From Undibacterium sp. CCC3.4 (GTDB lineage Bacteria > Pseudomonadota > Gammaproteobacteria > Burkholderiales > Burkholderiaceae_D), in contig NZ_CP133779.1 in assembly GCF_034347425.1 (NCBI RefSeq), positions 2,728,001 through 2,792,000 on the forward strand: 64,000 bases of DNA. The letters run 5' to 3'. Below are positions 55,738 through 64,000 of this stretch, piece by piece. The first letter of the stretch is position 1. The number at the start of each line of letters is the position of its first letter. A program made the position numbers and the translations under genes. The notes beneath the pieces were generated by a model that did no database searches, was not told the origin of the DNA, and worked only from the letters and a program-made list of their open reading frames with translations.

Positions 55738-57570
55738 ATGTCCACTCAAAAACGCGCTATTCGCAACATCGCCATTATCGCCCACGTCGATCACGGCAAA
55801 ACCACTCTGGTTGATCAATTATTGCGTCAATCCGGCACTTTCCGTGAAAACCAACAGGTTGATTCGCGCGTGATGGATTCGAATGATATTGAAAAAGAGC
55901 GTGGCATCACGATTCTTTCCAAAAACTGTGCAGTAGAATACAAAGGCACGCATATCAACATCGTTGATACCCCGGGCCATGCCGATTTCGGCGGTGAAGT
56001 AGAGCGCGTTTTGTCGATGGTTGACAGCGTGTTGTTGTTGGTCGATGCACAAGAAGGCCCGATGCCGCAAACCCGTTTCGTCACGCGTAAAGCGCTGGCC
56101 TTGGGTTTGAAGCCTATCGTCGTGGTCAATAAAGTCGATCGCGAAAACGCTGATCCGCAGAAAGCCGTTAACGCGACTTTCGAATTGTTCGACAAACTCG
56201 GTGCAACCGATGAACAACTCGATTTCCCTATCATTTACGCATCGGGCTTCAAAGGCTATGCCGGTTTGGTAGACACGGTTCGCGAAGGTAACATGGAACC
56301 CTTGTTCGATGCCATCCTTGAGCACGTTCCTGCGCGTGAAGATGACCCGGATGGTCCTTTGCAATTGCAAATCACTTCGCTCGAATACTCCTCGTATGTT
56401 GGTAAGATCGGCGTTGGCCGTATCCTGCGCGGTCGCGTCAAGGGCTTGCAAGATGTCGTTTGGATGAATGGTCCCGATGACAAACCGACTAAGGCCCGTA
56501 TCAACCAAGTGTTGACATTTAAAGGCTTGGATCGCGTGTTGGCTGAAGAAGCTTTGGCTGGCGACATCGTGCTGATCAACGGTATCGAAGAAATCAGTAT
56601 CGGCACCACTATCTGCGCACCGGACACACCGGAAGGTTTGCCGATGTTGAAGGTCGATGAGCCGACACTGACCATGAATTTCATGGTCAACAACTCGCCG
56701 TTGGCTGGTCGTGAAGGTAAGTTCGTTACTACCCGTCAGATCAAAGACCGTTTGGACCGCGAATTGAAAGCTAACATGGCTTTGCGCGTAGTGCAGGCTG
56801 AAGGCGATGATTCGACTTATGAAGTATCCGGTCGCGGCGAATTGCATCTGACTATTTTGATCGAAAACATGCGTCGTGAAGGTTACGAGCTGGCCGTTTC
56901 GCGTCCACGCGTGGTCTTCAAAATGGTGGACGGCGTGCGCCACGAGCCGTACGAAAACTTAACCGTTGATGTGGAAGAAGCGAATCAAGGCGGCGTGATG
57001 GAAGAACTCGGTCGTCGTCGCGGTGACTTGCAAAACATGGAATCCGACGGTAAAGGTCGCGTTCGTTTGGAATACCGTATCCCGGCCCGTGGCCTGATCG
57101 GTTTCCAAGGCGAATTCATGACTTTGACACGCGGTACAGGCTTGATGAGCCACGTGTTTGATGAATACGCTCCGGTTGATAATACCCGTGGTGAAATGGC
57201 CGGTCGTCGCAACGGTGTCTTGATCTCGCAAGATGATGGCGCAGCAGTAGCGTACGCTATCTGGAAATTGCAAGATCGCGGCCGTATGTTCGTCAGCCAT
57301 AACGACCCAGTGTATGAAGGCATGATCATCGGTATTCACTCACGTGACAATGATTTGGTGGTCAACCCTATCAAGGGTAAGCAATTGACTAACGTGCGTT
57401 CCTCCGGTACCGATGAAGCGGTGCGTTTGGTCACACCGATTCAAATGTCGCTGGAATATGCAGTCGAATTCATCGACGACGACGAATTGGTCGAAGTGAC
57501 ACCGAAGAGTATCCGTTTGCGTAAGCGTTATTTGAAAGAACACGAACGTAAAAAAGCATCGCGCGATTAA
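55738..57570 (+). CDS. typA: Translational GTPase TypA/BipA
   Basis: A 610-residue ribosome-binding GTPase involved in 50S assembly and stress adaptation. G motifs: [20 protein letters not shown] near residue 9, [15 protein letters not shown] near 54, [20 protein letters not shown] near 76 and [10 protein letters not shown] near 130. The two beta-barrel/EF-G-like domains and the typical C-terminal [20 protein letters not shown] with [12 protein letters not shown] are complete. It has its own promoter region (TTATAATC at 55695) and a terminator downstream. Confidence 0.97.
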   Translation: MSTQKRAIRNIAIIAHVDHGKTTLVDQLLRQSGTFRENQQVDSRVMDSNDIEKERGITILSKNCAVEYKGTHINIVDTPGHADFGGEVERVLSMVDSVLLLVDAQEGPMPQTRFVTRKALALGLKPIVVVNKVDRENADPQKAVNATFELFDKLGATDEQLDFPIIYASGFKGYAGLVDTVREGNMEPLFDAILEHVPAREDDPDGPLQLQITSLEYSSYVGKIGVGRILRGRVKGLQDVVWMNGPDDKPTKARINQVLTFKGLDRVLAEEALAGDIVLINGIEEISIGTTICAPDTPEGLPMLKVDEPTLTMNFMVNNSPLAGREGKFVTTRQIKDRLDRELKANMALRVVQAEGDDSTYEVSGRGELHLTILIENMRREGYELAVSRPRVVFKMVDGVRHEPYENLTVDVEEANQGGVMEELGRRRGDLQNMESDGKGRVRLEYRIPARGLIGFQGEFMTLTRGTGLMSHVFDEYAPVDNTRGEMAGRRNGVLISQDDGAAVAYAIWKLQDRGRMFVSHNDPVYEGMIIGIHSRDNDLVVNPIKGKQLTNVRSSGTDEAVRLVTPIQMSLEYAVEFIDDDELVEVTPKSIRLRKRYLKEHERKKASRD

Positions 57571-57618
57571 TATCCGACGACGCTGATGCTCACTGAGTAG
57601 CAATGCGGCGCTGATTTT

Positions 57619-57659
57619 AAACCCGTTTCGTTCTTTGTGAGCGTGACGGGTTTTTTTAT
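57619..57659 (+). terminator. Rho-independent terminator of typA
   Basis: AAACCCGT (57619-57626) pairs with ACGGGTTT (57646-57653), followed by seven T in total. Confidence 0.88.
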
Positions 57660-57674
57660 TGGGAAAATCGGTAA

Positions 57675-58050
57675 CAACTTAATGGATCGTCGTAAGCGAG
57701 CATGGAAAAGACTCTGGAAGGGGTTTGCATCCCCTCCCATCGGGTTGCTCCTTCGTCGCTCACCGGCCAAAAGAGGCTGTCGCAAAAGGGTAGTGAGTCG
57801 GTATCATTACCCTAACTGGTGGCCACGTCATTCCTGCGCGCTTTTGGCAGGAACCCAGCGGCGTTCGTGGTTAACTGAAAATGCCAGAAATTGTGGAATT
57901 TTCAGTGTAAAAAACGACACTAGGTTCCCGCCAAAAGCACGCGGGAATGACGAGGTATACGGTGTTTCAGGTGAAAAAAAAGCGTCCATCAGGCTTTTGC
58001 GACAGCGTCTGAAGGCCGGGGTTTCAAATCCTAGTCAGATTTTTGATGAA
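57675..58050. repeat. Copy 2 of the ~140-bp structured repeat, also split by the element
   Basis: It matches the repeat at 20265-20641 over its entire length, with few changes: CAACTTAATGGATCGTCG at the start, GGAAAAGACTCTGGAAGGGG in the middle and CTAGTCAGATTTTTGATGAA at the end. The first hairpin has decayed (GTCGTAAGCGAGCATGG). As at the first copy it follows a gene end and contains the inverted-repeat element at the same place. Confidence 0.82.
57773..58009. mobile_element. Copy E of the inverted-repeat element
   Basis: A 237-bp copy, GAGGCTGTCGCAAAAG to TTTTGCGACAGCGTC, with one change in the right terminal repeat. The right flank is TGAA; the left is AAAA, so the duplication has been altered. 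The position in the surrounding repeat is the same as for copy B. Confidence 0.82.
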
Positions 58051-58069
58051 ATTACAGATAAGGAGAGGC

Positions 58070-58945
58070 ATGTCGTCAGTCAAACTCAATCACCGCAAAG
58101 CGGTCATGCTCATGATTTGCGCCGCCAGTTTATGGAGTATGGCCGGGGTCGTGACGCGCCATCTGGAGGGTGCGCGCGGCTATGAGGTGACGTTTTGGCG
58201 CAGCTTGTTTGCCGCGCTCTTCGTCGCTGCTGCCATGCTGCGGCAATATGGGCGCGGATTTTTTCCGCGCTTGCGCTTGCTGGGCAAGCCGGGTTTGATT
58301 TCCGGTTGTATGTGGGCCACCATGTACAGTTGCTTCATGATTGCGATGACCATGACGACCGTCGCCAATACTTCCATTATGGAAAGTCTGGCACCCTTGT
58401 TTACGGCGATACTGGCGTGGTTAGTGTTGCGCGAAAAAATTCCACTGCGTACCTGGGGCGCGATTGCTGCGGCCGGGGCTGGCATGGCGTGGATGTTTAT
58501 CGGCAGCTTGGCGCAGCTCGATGCGCGTGGCATGCTCGGTATGTGCATCGCACTCGGGGTGCCGGTGGCGTCGGCGGTGAATATGATCGTACTCAAACGC
58601 AGTGGTCATGCGGTCGATTTGATACCGGCGGTACTGCTGGGTGGCGTGTTCTCGGCGTTGGCGATGTTGCCGTTGGCTTGGCCCTTACAAGCATCGCTGC
58701 ACGATATCGGTTTGCTGGCCTTTTTGGGTTTCTTTCAACTCGGCTTTCCCTGCATGCTGATGGTGCGTGCGGCCGCTGGTTTGTCGGTGTCGGAAGTGGC
58801 TTTGCTGGCCTTGTTGGAAGTGTTGCTGGCACCGATATGGGCTTGGCTGGGGGCTGGCGAAGTGCCGGCGGCAGCGAGTATCGTCGGTGGCGCAGTGGTG
58901 TTGGCAGCCTTGGTGTTCAATGAGGTGACGGCCGGCGAAGCTTGA
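58070..58945 (+). CDS. EamA-family (DMT) transporter
   Basis: A 291-residue inner-membrane protein with ten helices in two EamA repeats, the drug/metabolite transporter pattern. The start at ATG 58070 has AAGGAGAGGC directly before it; an earlier ATG (58043) lies in the repeat end. It reads MSSVKLNHRKAVMLMICAAS, then the first repeat with SIMESLAPLFTAILAWLVLR and the second with GLSVSEVALLALLEVLLAPI. Such proteins export amino acids or other small metabolites; substrate unknown. Confidence 0.88.
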   Translation: MSSVKLNHRKAVMLMICAASLWSMAGVVTRHLEGARGYEVTFWRSLFAALFVAAAMLRQYGRGFFPRLRLLGKPGLISGCMWATMYSCFMIAMTMTTVANTSIMESLAPLFTAILAWLVLREKIPLRTWGAIAAAGAGMAWMFIGSLAQLDARGMLGMCIALGVPVASAVNMIVLKRSGHAVDLIPAVLLGGVFSALAMLPLAWPLQASLHDIGLLAFLGFFQLGFPCMLMVRAAAGLSVSEVALLALLEVLLAPIWAWLGAGEVPAAASIVGGAVVLAALVFNEVTAGEA

Positions 58946-59033
58946 TGTGGCTCAAAGCTTGTGTGGGTAAATTTGCGCAGAAAAGTGAGCGGACTTAAAA
59001 TCGCGAACATTTTTCTTTATTGATCGCTCAGCC

Positions 59034-60398
59034 ATGTTAATCGCCCCTGAACTTCTTTTACCCGCCGGCTCGCTGGAAAAAATGCATGCCGCATTTGATT
59101 TCGGTGCCGACGCTGTGTATGCCGGCCAGCCTCGCTATAGTCTGCGGGCACGGAATAATGAATTTTCTACTGCCGATATTCTGCAACAGGGTATCGATGG
59201 TGCGCATGCGCGCGGCAAGAAATTTTTCGTTGCCAGCAATATTTTTCCACACAACGCTAAGCTCAAAACCTATTTGCACGATATGGCACCGGTGGTCGCG
59301 ATGAAACCTGATGCCTTGATTATGGCCGATCCCGGTCTGATCATGATGGTGCGTGAAAAATGGCCGGAAGTACCGGTACATTTGTCGGTGCAGGCCAATG
59401 CCGTCAATTGGGCCGATGTGAAATTCTGGAAAAACATGGGCTTGACGCGGGTGATCTTGTCACGCGAGCTCTCGCTCGATGAAGTGGAAGAAATTCGTCA
59501 GCAATGCCCCGATATGGAACTCGAAGTGTTTGTTCATGGTGCGCTGTGTATTGCGTATTCGGGGCGCTGCTTGTTGTCCGGTTATTTCAATCACCGCGAT
59601 CCGAATCAGGGTACTTGTACCAATTCTTGTCGCTGGGATTACAAGGTCGAAAACGCTGATGAAAATGAAACCGGCGATTTGGCCCGCATTCCGGTCAAAA
59701 CCATCGCGTTCAATTATGGCCAAGCGCTGGAACAAGCGAATCAATCGTTCTCAGCGATGGGCGACATGCCGCGCCATCCGTTGGCTGATCGTCCTTACCT
59801 GATCGAAGAAAGTACCAAGCCGGGGCAGCTCATGCCTATACTCGAAGATGAGCACGGTACCTACATTATGAATTCGAAGGATCTGCGCGCGGTCGAGCAT
59901 GTCGAACGGCTGGCCAAGATCGGTGTCGATTCGCTCAAGGTGGAAGGGCGCACCAAATCGCTCTATTATGTGGCGCGCACGGCCCAGGTGTATCGCCGTG
60001 CGATCGATGATGCCGCCGCTGGTCGAGCATTCAATCCGCAGTTGCTCGGTGAACTCAACGGTCTGGCCAATCGCGGCTATACTGACGGCTTTTACCAGCG
60101 TCATCATACCCAAGATCATCAGAATTACATGGAAGGGGTGTCGCAGGCGCATCGCAGTCAATATGTTGGACAAGTTTTGCAGATTGTTGATGGCTGGGCC
60201 GAGGTGGAAGTGAAGAACCGTTTTGCCGTCGGTGACAGGATAGAAATTATTTCTCCGGCGGGGAATGAGATTGTTACCCTCGCTGAGATGCGCAACAGTG
60301 ATCATCAAGCGCTGCAAATCATCGGTGGTGCTGGCCACAGGGTGCGCATTCCGCTGGCGGCCAAATACGACAAAGCGCTGCTGGCACGGATGCTGTAA
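59034..60398 (+). CDS. trhP: U32-family protein YegQ/TrhP (tRNA 5-hydroxyuridine synthesis)
   Basis: A 454-residue U32 'peptidase' family protein. E. coli YegQ (TrhP, 453 residues) is needed for 5-hydroxyuridine at tRNA position 34. The N-terminal barrel starts ELLLPAGSLEKMHAAFDFGA, followed by DAVYAGQPRYSLR, and the family signature ELEVFVHGALCIAYSGRCLL is near residue 165. Cluster-type cysteines are seen there and in NQGTCTNSCRWDY. A C-terminal beta-barrel-like part with KNRFAVGDRIEIISPAG follows. Complete, single gene. Confidence 0.9.
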   Translation: MLIAPELLLPAGSLEKMHAAFDFGADAVYAGQPRYSLRARNNEFSTADILQQGIDGAHARGKKFFVASNIFPHNAKLKTYLHDMAPVVAMKPDALIMADPGLIMMVREKWPEVPVHLSVQANAVNWADVKFWKNMGLTRVILSRELSLDEVEEIRQQCPDMELEVFVHGALCIAYSGRCLLSGYFNHRDPNQGTCTNSCRWDYKVENADENETGDLARIPVKTIAFNYGQALEQANQSFSAMGDMPRHPLADRPYLIEESTKPGQLMPILEDEHGTYIMNSKDLRAVEHVERLAKIGVDSLKVEGRTKSLYYVARTAQVYRRAIDDAAAGRAFNPQLLGELNGLANRGYTDGFYQRHHTQDHQNYMEGVSQAHRSQYVGQVLQIVDGWAEVEVKNRFAVGDRIEIISPAGNEIVTLAEMRNSDHQALQIIGGAGHRVRIPLAAKYDKALLARML

Positions 60399-60428
60399 GC
60401 AGCCTATGCCATCGAGCAGGGAGATGCG

Positions 60429-60713
60429 GTGTCTTGGATACAAATTGTCATGGCGTGGTATGGCACCCTCAGTCTGCTGTGTTATGGCAGCTATGCGCTG
60501 GATAAACGCGCCGCAATCGCTGGCCGCGCGCGCATACCGGAGCATACGCTGCTGTTTCTCAGCTTGCTCGGTGGCTGGCCTGGTGCCTTGTTGGCGCACC
60601 GATGGTTACGCCATAAATCGCGTAAAACCGCTTTTTTGTTGCGCTTTTCTTTTATGCTGACACTGCATGCTTTATTGTTGTTGGCGGTTGCGTATTTCTT
60701 GTTAGTTTTTTGA
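60429..60713 (+). CDS. DUF1294 small membrane protein
   Basis: A 94-residue protein with a GTG start (60429) after AGGGAG. Helices are at residues 3-22, 41-57 and 70-92. The family sequence is [20 protein letters not shown], with [20 protein letters not shown] and [20 protein letters not shown]1294 has no known function. It starts 30 bp after trhP in the same direction. Confidence 0.82.
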
Positions 60714-60759
60714 GCGTATCTTCCTTACAATGCTGAGATCGACTTTTTGAGGGGCTGGC

Positions 60760-61116
60760 ATGAATTGGTATGGGGTTTTTGTGGCGGGCTTGCTGTTACT
60801 GGCAGGCTGTCAACCGCCGCCGCAGGTCAAACTCGCTGCACCACTGACGATTGCTTTGTACCCGAGCGAGCGAGATGCCGTCGCGGCAATATCGAACGCT
60901 GCTCGCACGACACCGCAAAGTTTTGCCGCTTATGAAGATTTGCAACTTTCTGAGCACTGCGCAGTCAGATTGCTGCATGATTTTCGCGTCAGTTGCGTGG
61001 AAACGCGCAATAAACAAGCGGCTTGGATTGCGTATAGTCAACTCAGCGAAGCGCGTGTACAAAGCTTGGCTTTGAGTGCGCCGCCGCGCATCGTCGCGCC
61101 AGAGCGTCAGCCATGA
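60760..61116 (+). CDS. Small lipoprotein of unknown function
   Basis: A 118-residue protein with a signal peptide and lipobox LLLLAGC (Cys19), so it should be lipid-anchored. The mature part has two more Cys (EHCAVRL and VSCVETR) which may form a disulfide. There is no recognised domain. It overlaps the next gene (EamA-like) by 4 bp. Confidence 0.7.
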   Translation: MNWYGVFVAGLLLLAGCQPPPQVKLAAPLTIALYPSERDAVAAISNAARTTPQSFAAYEDLQLSEHCAVRLLHDFRVSCVETRNKQAAWIAYSQLSEARVQSLALSAPPRIVAPERQP

Positions 61117-61550
61117 TGGCTGGCAGCAGTCCATGGCTGCTGTGGGCCTTGTTTTCCGCTATTTTTGCGGCATTGACGGCAATTTTCGCCAAAATCGGCA
61201 TCCAGGGCGTCGACAGTGATTTCGCCACACTGCTGCGTACCGTGCTCATTGTGTTGTTGCTGGCGGTATTTGTCTGGAGCACAGGCAAGTGGCGCAATCC
61301 CTTTGACTTGGCAGCGCGTACTTGGCTCTTTCTCAGTCTCTCGGGATTGGCGACTGGCGCTTCCTGGGTGTGCTATTTCCGGGCCTTGCAAAACGGACCG
61401 GCCTCACTGGTCGCGCCGGTGGATAAACTGAGCGTGGTGTTGGTGGCGATTTTCGCTTGCGCTTTTTTGGGTGAGCGGCCCGATTGGCGCCAATGGCTAG
61501 GTATTGCCATGATAGCTGGCGGGGTGTTGGTCATGACGCTCAAGCGCTGA
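61113..61550 (+). CDS. Single-domain EamA-family protein (half transporter)
   Basis: A 145-residue membrane protein with about five helices and only one EamA repeat. It has WALFSAIFAALTAIFAKIG at the start, SWVCYFRALQNGPASLVAPV in the centre and GIAMIAGGVLVMTLKR at the end. Half-size members must pair to form a transporter. It overlaps the lipoprotein gene by 4 bp and is 28 bp before the SMR gene. Confidence 0.85.
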   Translation: MMAGSSPWLLWALFSAIFAALTAIFAKIGIQGVDSDFATLLRTVLIVLLLAVFVWSTGKWRNPFDLAARTWLFLSLSGLATGASWVCYFRALQNGPASLVAPVDKLSVVLVAIFACAFLGERPDWRQWLGIAMIAGGVLVMTLKR

Positions 61551-61578
61551 GCCGCGGAGGCTTTGACAAGGATACATA

Positions 61579-61911
61579 ATGATGAACTGGCTCTATCTGG
61601 GATTGGCAATTTTCTGTGAAGTGATCGCTACCTCGGCACTCAAAGCCTCGGAGGGATTCACGCGACCGTGGCCGACGCTGTTGCTGGCCTGTGGTTACGC
61701 TGCCGCTTTTTATTTTTTATCGCTGACCTTGCGCAGCATTCCGGTTGGCGTCGCCTATGCGGTCTGGTCTGGGGTTGGGGTGGTCTTGATTTCCTTGGTC
61801 GCTTTTGTATTGTACGGGCAGCGCCTGGATCTTGCCGCTTTGCTTGGCATTGGGCTGATCGTCGCCGGTGTGATTGTCATTAATGTTTTTTCTTCCTCAG
61901 TCAGCCACTGA
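61579..61911 (+). CDS. Small multidrug resistance (SMR/EmrE-type) transporter
   Basis: A 110-residue proton-coupled export protein with four helices. It has the SMR signature NWLYLGLAIFCEVIATSALK with the essential Glu14, then EGFTRPWPTLLLACGYAAAF, and AYAVWSGVGVVLISLVAFVL. It is closer to EmrE/QacE than to the guanidine exporter SugE. It acts as a dimer. It may act with the neighbouring EamA half transporter, but that is only by position. Confidence 0.92.
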   Translation: MMNWLYLGLAIFCEVIATSALKASEGFTRPWPTLLLACGYAAAFYFLSLTLRSIPVGVAYAVWSGVGVVLISLVAFVLYGQRLDLAALLGIGLIVAGVIVINVFSSSVSH

Positions 61912-61969
61912 GCCAGCTTGGCAGTGAATGTGGTAACCTGCCCTGATCTTTAACAGGGGGGTTTTCACA

Positions 61970-62281
61970 TTGGAAAAATTGAAATTATTTCCGTTTGCGC
62001 GCCTGATGGCCTTGAGTTTATTCGGCTGGTCGGCGCTGGCGAGTTTTCAGCGTGCGCTCGCACATGATTTGCTCAGCGAAGCCCTGATCGCTTGCGGCTT
62101 TGTCTTCTTATGCGTGCTCTATTTATTGCAGCCCTTGGTGTTTGCGGCACCGACCGCAGAGTTACGCGCGCGTAAAGCGGCTGCGACCATCGGTTCGGCG
62201 GCCTTGCATCGATTTCTATCGATGAGCGGTTTGATTTGTTTAGCCGGCGGCTATGCTGCGCGCTATCTGCTTGAGGCTTGA
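61970..62281 (+). CDS. Small membrane protein of unknown function
   Basis: A 103-residue protein using a TTG start (61970). It has a hydrophobic stretch near 12-28, another at 38-58 (LIACGFVFLCVLYLLQPLVF), and a third near 83-100. No family recognised. It is a real candidate because of the good membrane pattern and its position, but there is no other proof. Confidence 0.6.
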   Translation: MEKLKLFPFARLMALSLFGWSALASFQRALAHDLLSEALIACGFVFLCVLYLLQPLVFAAPTAELRARKAAATIGSAALHRFLSMSGLICLAGGYAARYLLEA

Positions 62282-62324
62282 GCACGATGCTGGTCTCGTT
62301 TTTTCAGTTTTTTGATGATCTTTT

Positions 62325-64000
62325 ATGATGCATTTATTTTCCCAATGTTCTGATGATGAATGGCCCTTGCTGACGGCAACGGCCTTGTTCGAAGTGCCGC
62401 TGAATCAGCCGCGCGCACTCGAGTTCTTGCAGCTTTGTGGACGTACTACCGCTATTGGCAATCCGTATAACGCCAAATTGCTGAAAGAATTGATCACCGA
62501 TTTGTGCCGACGGCATTTGCTGCGGCAAGAAATAGGGCTGGGCTTTGTGTTGCGCGAAGATTTGCGCATGGCGGTGCTGTTGCGCGCGCAGCAGCGCGGC
62601 GAATTGAAAACCTGGATCACGCATGTGCGTGATTTTCTTAAGCGTAATGGTGAATACCAACATTGGAAATCGTATGATGCGACGTTTTATCGGCGCGAAA
62701 TGCTGTTTTCTTTACTGTTGGGCCGCACTGATGAAACTTTGCTGTGGCGAGAGAAATTTTATAGCGTCGCCACGCACACTCTGCCGGTGCCGGGTGCGGA
62801 TTTCTTCAATGATGAAGAAGGCTTGGCCTTATTCGCTCAGCTCAAAGAGATTGATCAGGGTATGCTGCTCACCGATGTGTTTACCCATGCTAACTGGCAT
62901 TTGAACGATTGTCGGCGTGCGTACGATTACGCTTGTTCGCAAATCGAACAGCATGCCGGAAGTTGGCCACAACTGATGGGCTTATTAGCTTGGCAAGCGC
63001 TGTTGCGCGGCGATTTTGATCGTCTCGAACAATTGAAAACGCGTTTGCCACCGCAAGTGCAAGCGGAATTTCTAATCGTTTTCGCGGTGCTGCAAAAGCG
63101 TATGGCCGCCGCAACCGGCGTGGTGCAAACCTATGCAGAAGTGCAGAAAACAGCCACGGGTAAGCGTAAGTTATTTTTGCCCGAGACCTTGGGTTTACTG
63201 GCGACCATCGCCTTGCTGGCCAAGAATGACAGCGCCAGTTTAAAACTGGCCAAGGCCCAGGTCGACGAGGGTGTGAAACAAAAGCACGCTTACAGTTATT
63301 TTGTCTTGCAACCCTTGGTCCATCATTTAGCCAGCGGCGTGGTGCTGCCGATTTCGCATTTTTCCGTGCGCCCGCAGCATGACATCGATGCCGTGTTCGA
63401 AGCGGTGGCTGCTTACTGGCAGGATGCGCCGCCGCATCCGAAGTTGCAAGCCAAGCTGTTGGCCATGCGCGATGTGATGCAGGGCTATGGTTATCAGTGG
63501 GTGGAGGCGGAACTCGATGTCTTGCTCGCTCGTCAATTCGCTGTCGAAGCGCGTGGCGTCGGCTGGCATGCGCAACATCAGATTGTGCCACTGCTCGACT
63601 TGTTTGAACGCGAAGCAAGTTGGAAGCGTGCGCTGACTGCCTTGAGCCAGTTGAAACCCGCTGCCGAAGCCGTCAGCACGGTCGCGGAACAGCGTTTGGC
63701 TTGGTTGTTGGAATTTCAGTTTCAGGAATTGAAAGCGGAACCACGCGAACAGAAGCGTAGCGTCAAGGGCAGTTGGAGTAAGGGCCGTCCGGTGGCTTTG
63801 CGTCGTTTGGCACAAGAGCAGGACAGTTTGCCTTACTTGCTGGAACAAGACCGCCAAATCGCCTCCTGTGTGCGCAAGACGCACGACAGTTATTACGGTG
63901 GTAGTGAATTTGAATTGCAGATCGAGAAGGCCTTGCCCCACCTGATCGCTCACCCAGCCGTGTACTGGGCCGATGCGCCCGATGTGCGTATCGATGTGGT
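62325..64000 (+). CDS. N-terminal part of a very large protein, probably a SNF2-type helicase; continues past the window
   Basis: An uninterrupted frame of about 558 codons from ATG 62325 (MMHLFSQCSDDEWPLLTATA) runs off the right edge. It begins with a winged-helix-like section (LLKELITDLCRRHLLRQEIG), followed by helical repeats of tetratricopeptide type (residues ~100-480). The end, SWSKGRPVALRRLAQEQDSL followed by YYGGSEFELQIEKALPHLIA, is very like the region just before the ATPase core of large betaproteobacterial DEAD/DEAH SNF2 helicases. The helicase motifs themselves would be outside the window, so the name is an inference. Confidence 0.72.
   Translation, partial: MMHLFSQCSDDEWPLLTATALFEVPLNQPRALEFLQLCGRTTAIGNPYNAKLLKELITDLCRRHLLRQEIGLGFVLREDLRMAVLLRAQQRGELKTWITHVRDFLKRNGEYQHWKSYDATFYRREMLFSLLLGRTDETLLWREKFYSVATHTLPVPGADFFNDEEGLALFAQLKEIDQGMLLTDVFTHANWHLNDCRRAYDYACSQIEQHAGSWPQLMGLLAWQALLRGDFDRLEQLKTRLPPQVQAEFLIVFAVLQKRMAAATGVVQTYAEVQKTATGKRKLFLPETLGLLATIALLAKNDSASLKLAKAQVDEGVKQKHAYSYFVLQPLVHHLASGVVLPISHFSVRPQHDIDAVFEAVAAYWQDAPPHPKLQAKLLAMRDVMQGYGYQWVEAELDVLLARQFAVEARGVGWHAQHQIVPLLDLFEREASWKRALTALSQLKPAAEAVSTVAEQRLAWLLEFQFQELKAEPREQKRSVKGSWSKGRPVALRRLAQEQDSLPYLLEQDRQIASCVRKTHDSYYGGSEFELQIEKALPHLIAHPAVYWADAPDVRIDV

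Overview
The window looks like chromosomal DNA of a betaproteobacterium, most likely Burkholderiales and plausibly Oxalobacteraceae. The evidence is the gene order scpB-rluB-rimP-nusA-infB-rbfA-truB, the adjacent bpt and aat genes, the DUF3305/DUF3306 formate dehydrogenase cluster, and the protein sequences in general. The genus cannot be fixed by reading alone. Most of the window has moderately high GC; the first ~1.4 kb is clearly AT-rich.

Layout. (1) 1-8.5 kb is the end of a surface polysaccharide locus: an acyltransferase/SGNH gene split by an in-frame TGA, a WecA-like sugar-phosphate transferase, a large SLBB export protein, a Wzz-type chain-length protein, about 1 kb of tandem repeats, and a Wzx-like flippase. 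(2) 8.5-17.8 kb is accessory: a hicAB pair whose toxin gene is interrupted by a small inverted-repeat element, a Ser-rich protein, fumC, a brnT remnant with intact brnA, ycaO, a solute-binding protein, and an AbiEii-like nucleotidyltransferase with a partner gene. (3) 18-20.2 kb holds apbC and ribD, followed by repeats and two tRNA-Pro genes. (4) 21.9-32.4 kb is a complete respiratory formate dehydrogenase locus: DUF3305, DUF3306, a multi-cluster ferredoxin, a TorD chaperone, a Tat peptide, the alpha, beta and gamma subunits, small accessory proteins and FdhD. A perfect FNR-type site lies upstream of the structural genes. (5) 32.5-37.9 kb has gltX, tRNA-Ala and two tRNA-Glu genes, a tandem repeat of the tRNA-Glu 3' end, a hipB/hipA module with a shortened hipA, and a truncated RecG-like/AAA-4 gene. 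(6) 37.9-45.7 kb has a PiuC-type dioxygenase with a TonB-dependent siderophore receptor behind a Fur-like box, then an aldo/keto reductase, pyrD, bpt, aat, a Nudix hydrolase and initiator tRNA. (7) 46-57.6 kb is the conserved scpB to typA information-processing block. (8) 58-64 kb has small transporters (two EamA types, one SMR), the tRNA hydroxylation protein YegQ/TrhP, small membrane or lipoproteins, and the start of a very large gene that resembles the N-terminal part of SNF2-type helicases.

The most interesting feature is a family of ~235-bp non-coding elements with terminal inverted repeats starting GAGGCTGTCGCAAAA. There are four full-length copies and one 5'-truncated copy. One copy sits inside hicA with a 4-bp duplication (TAAA), and removing it restores a normal HicA start. 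Another sits in the TGAA loop of a perfect hairpin in a second repeat. Three separate toxin-antitoxin loci in the window (hicAB, brnTA, hipBA) all show the same pattern: damaged toxin, intact antitoxin.
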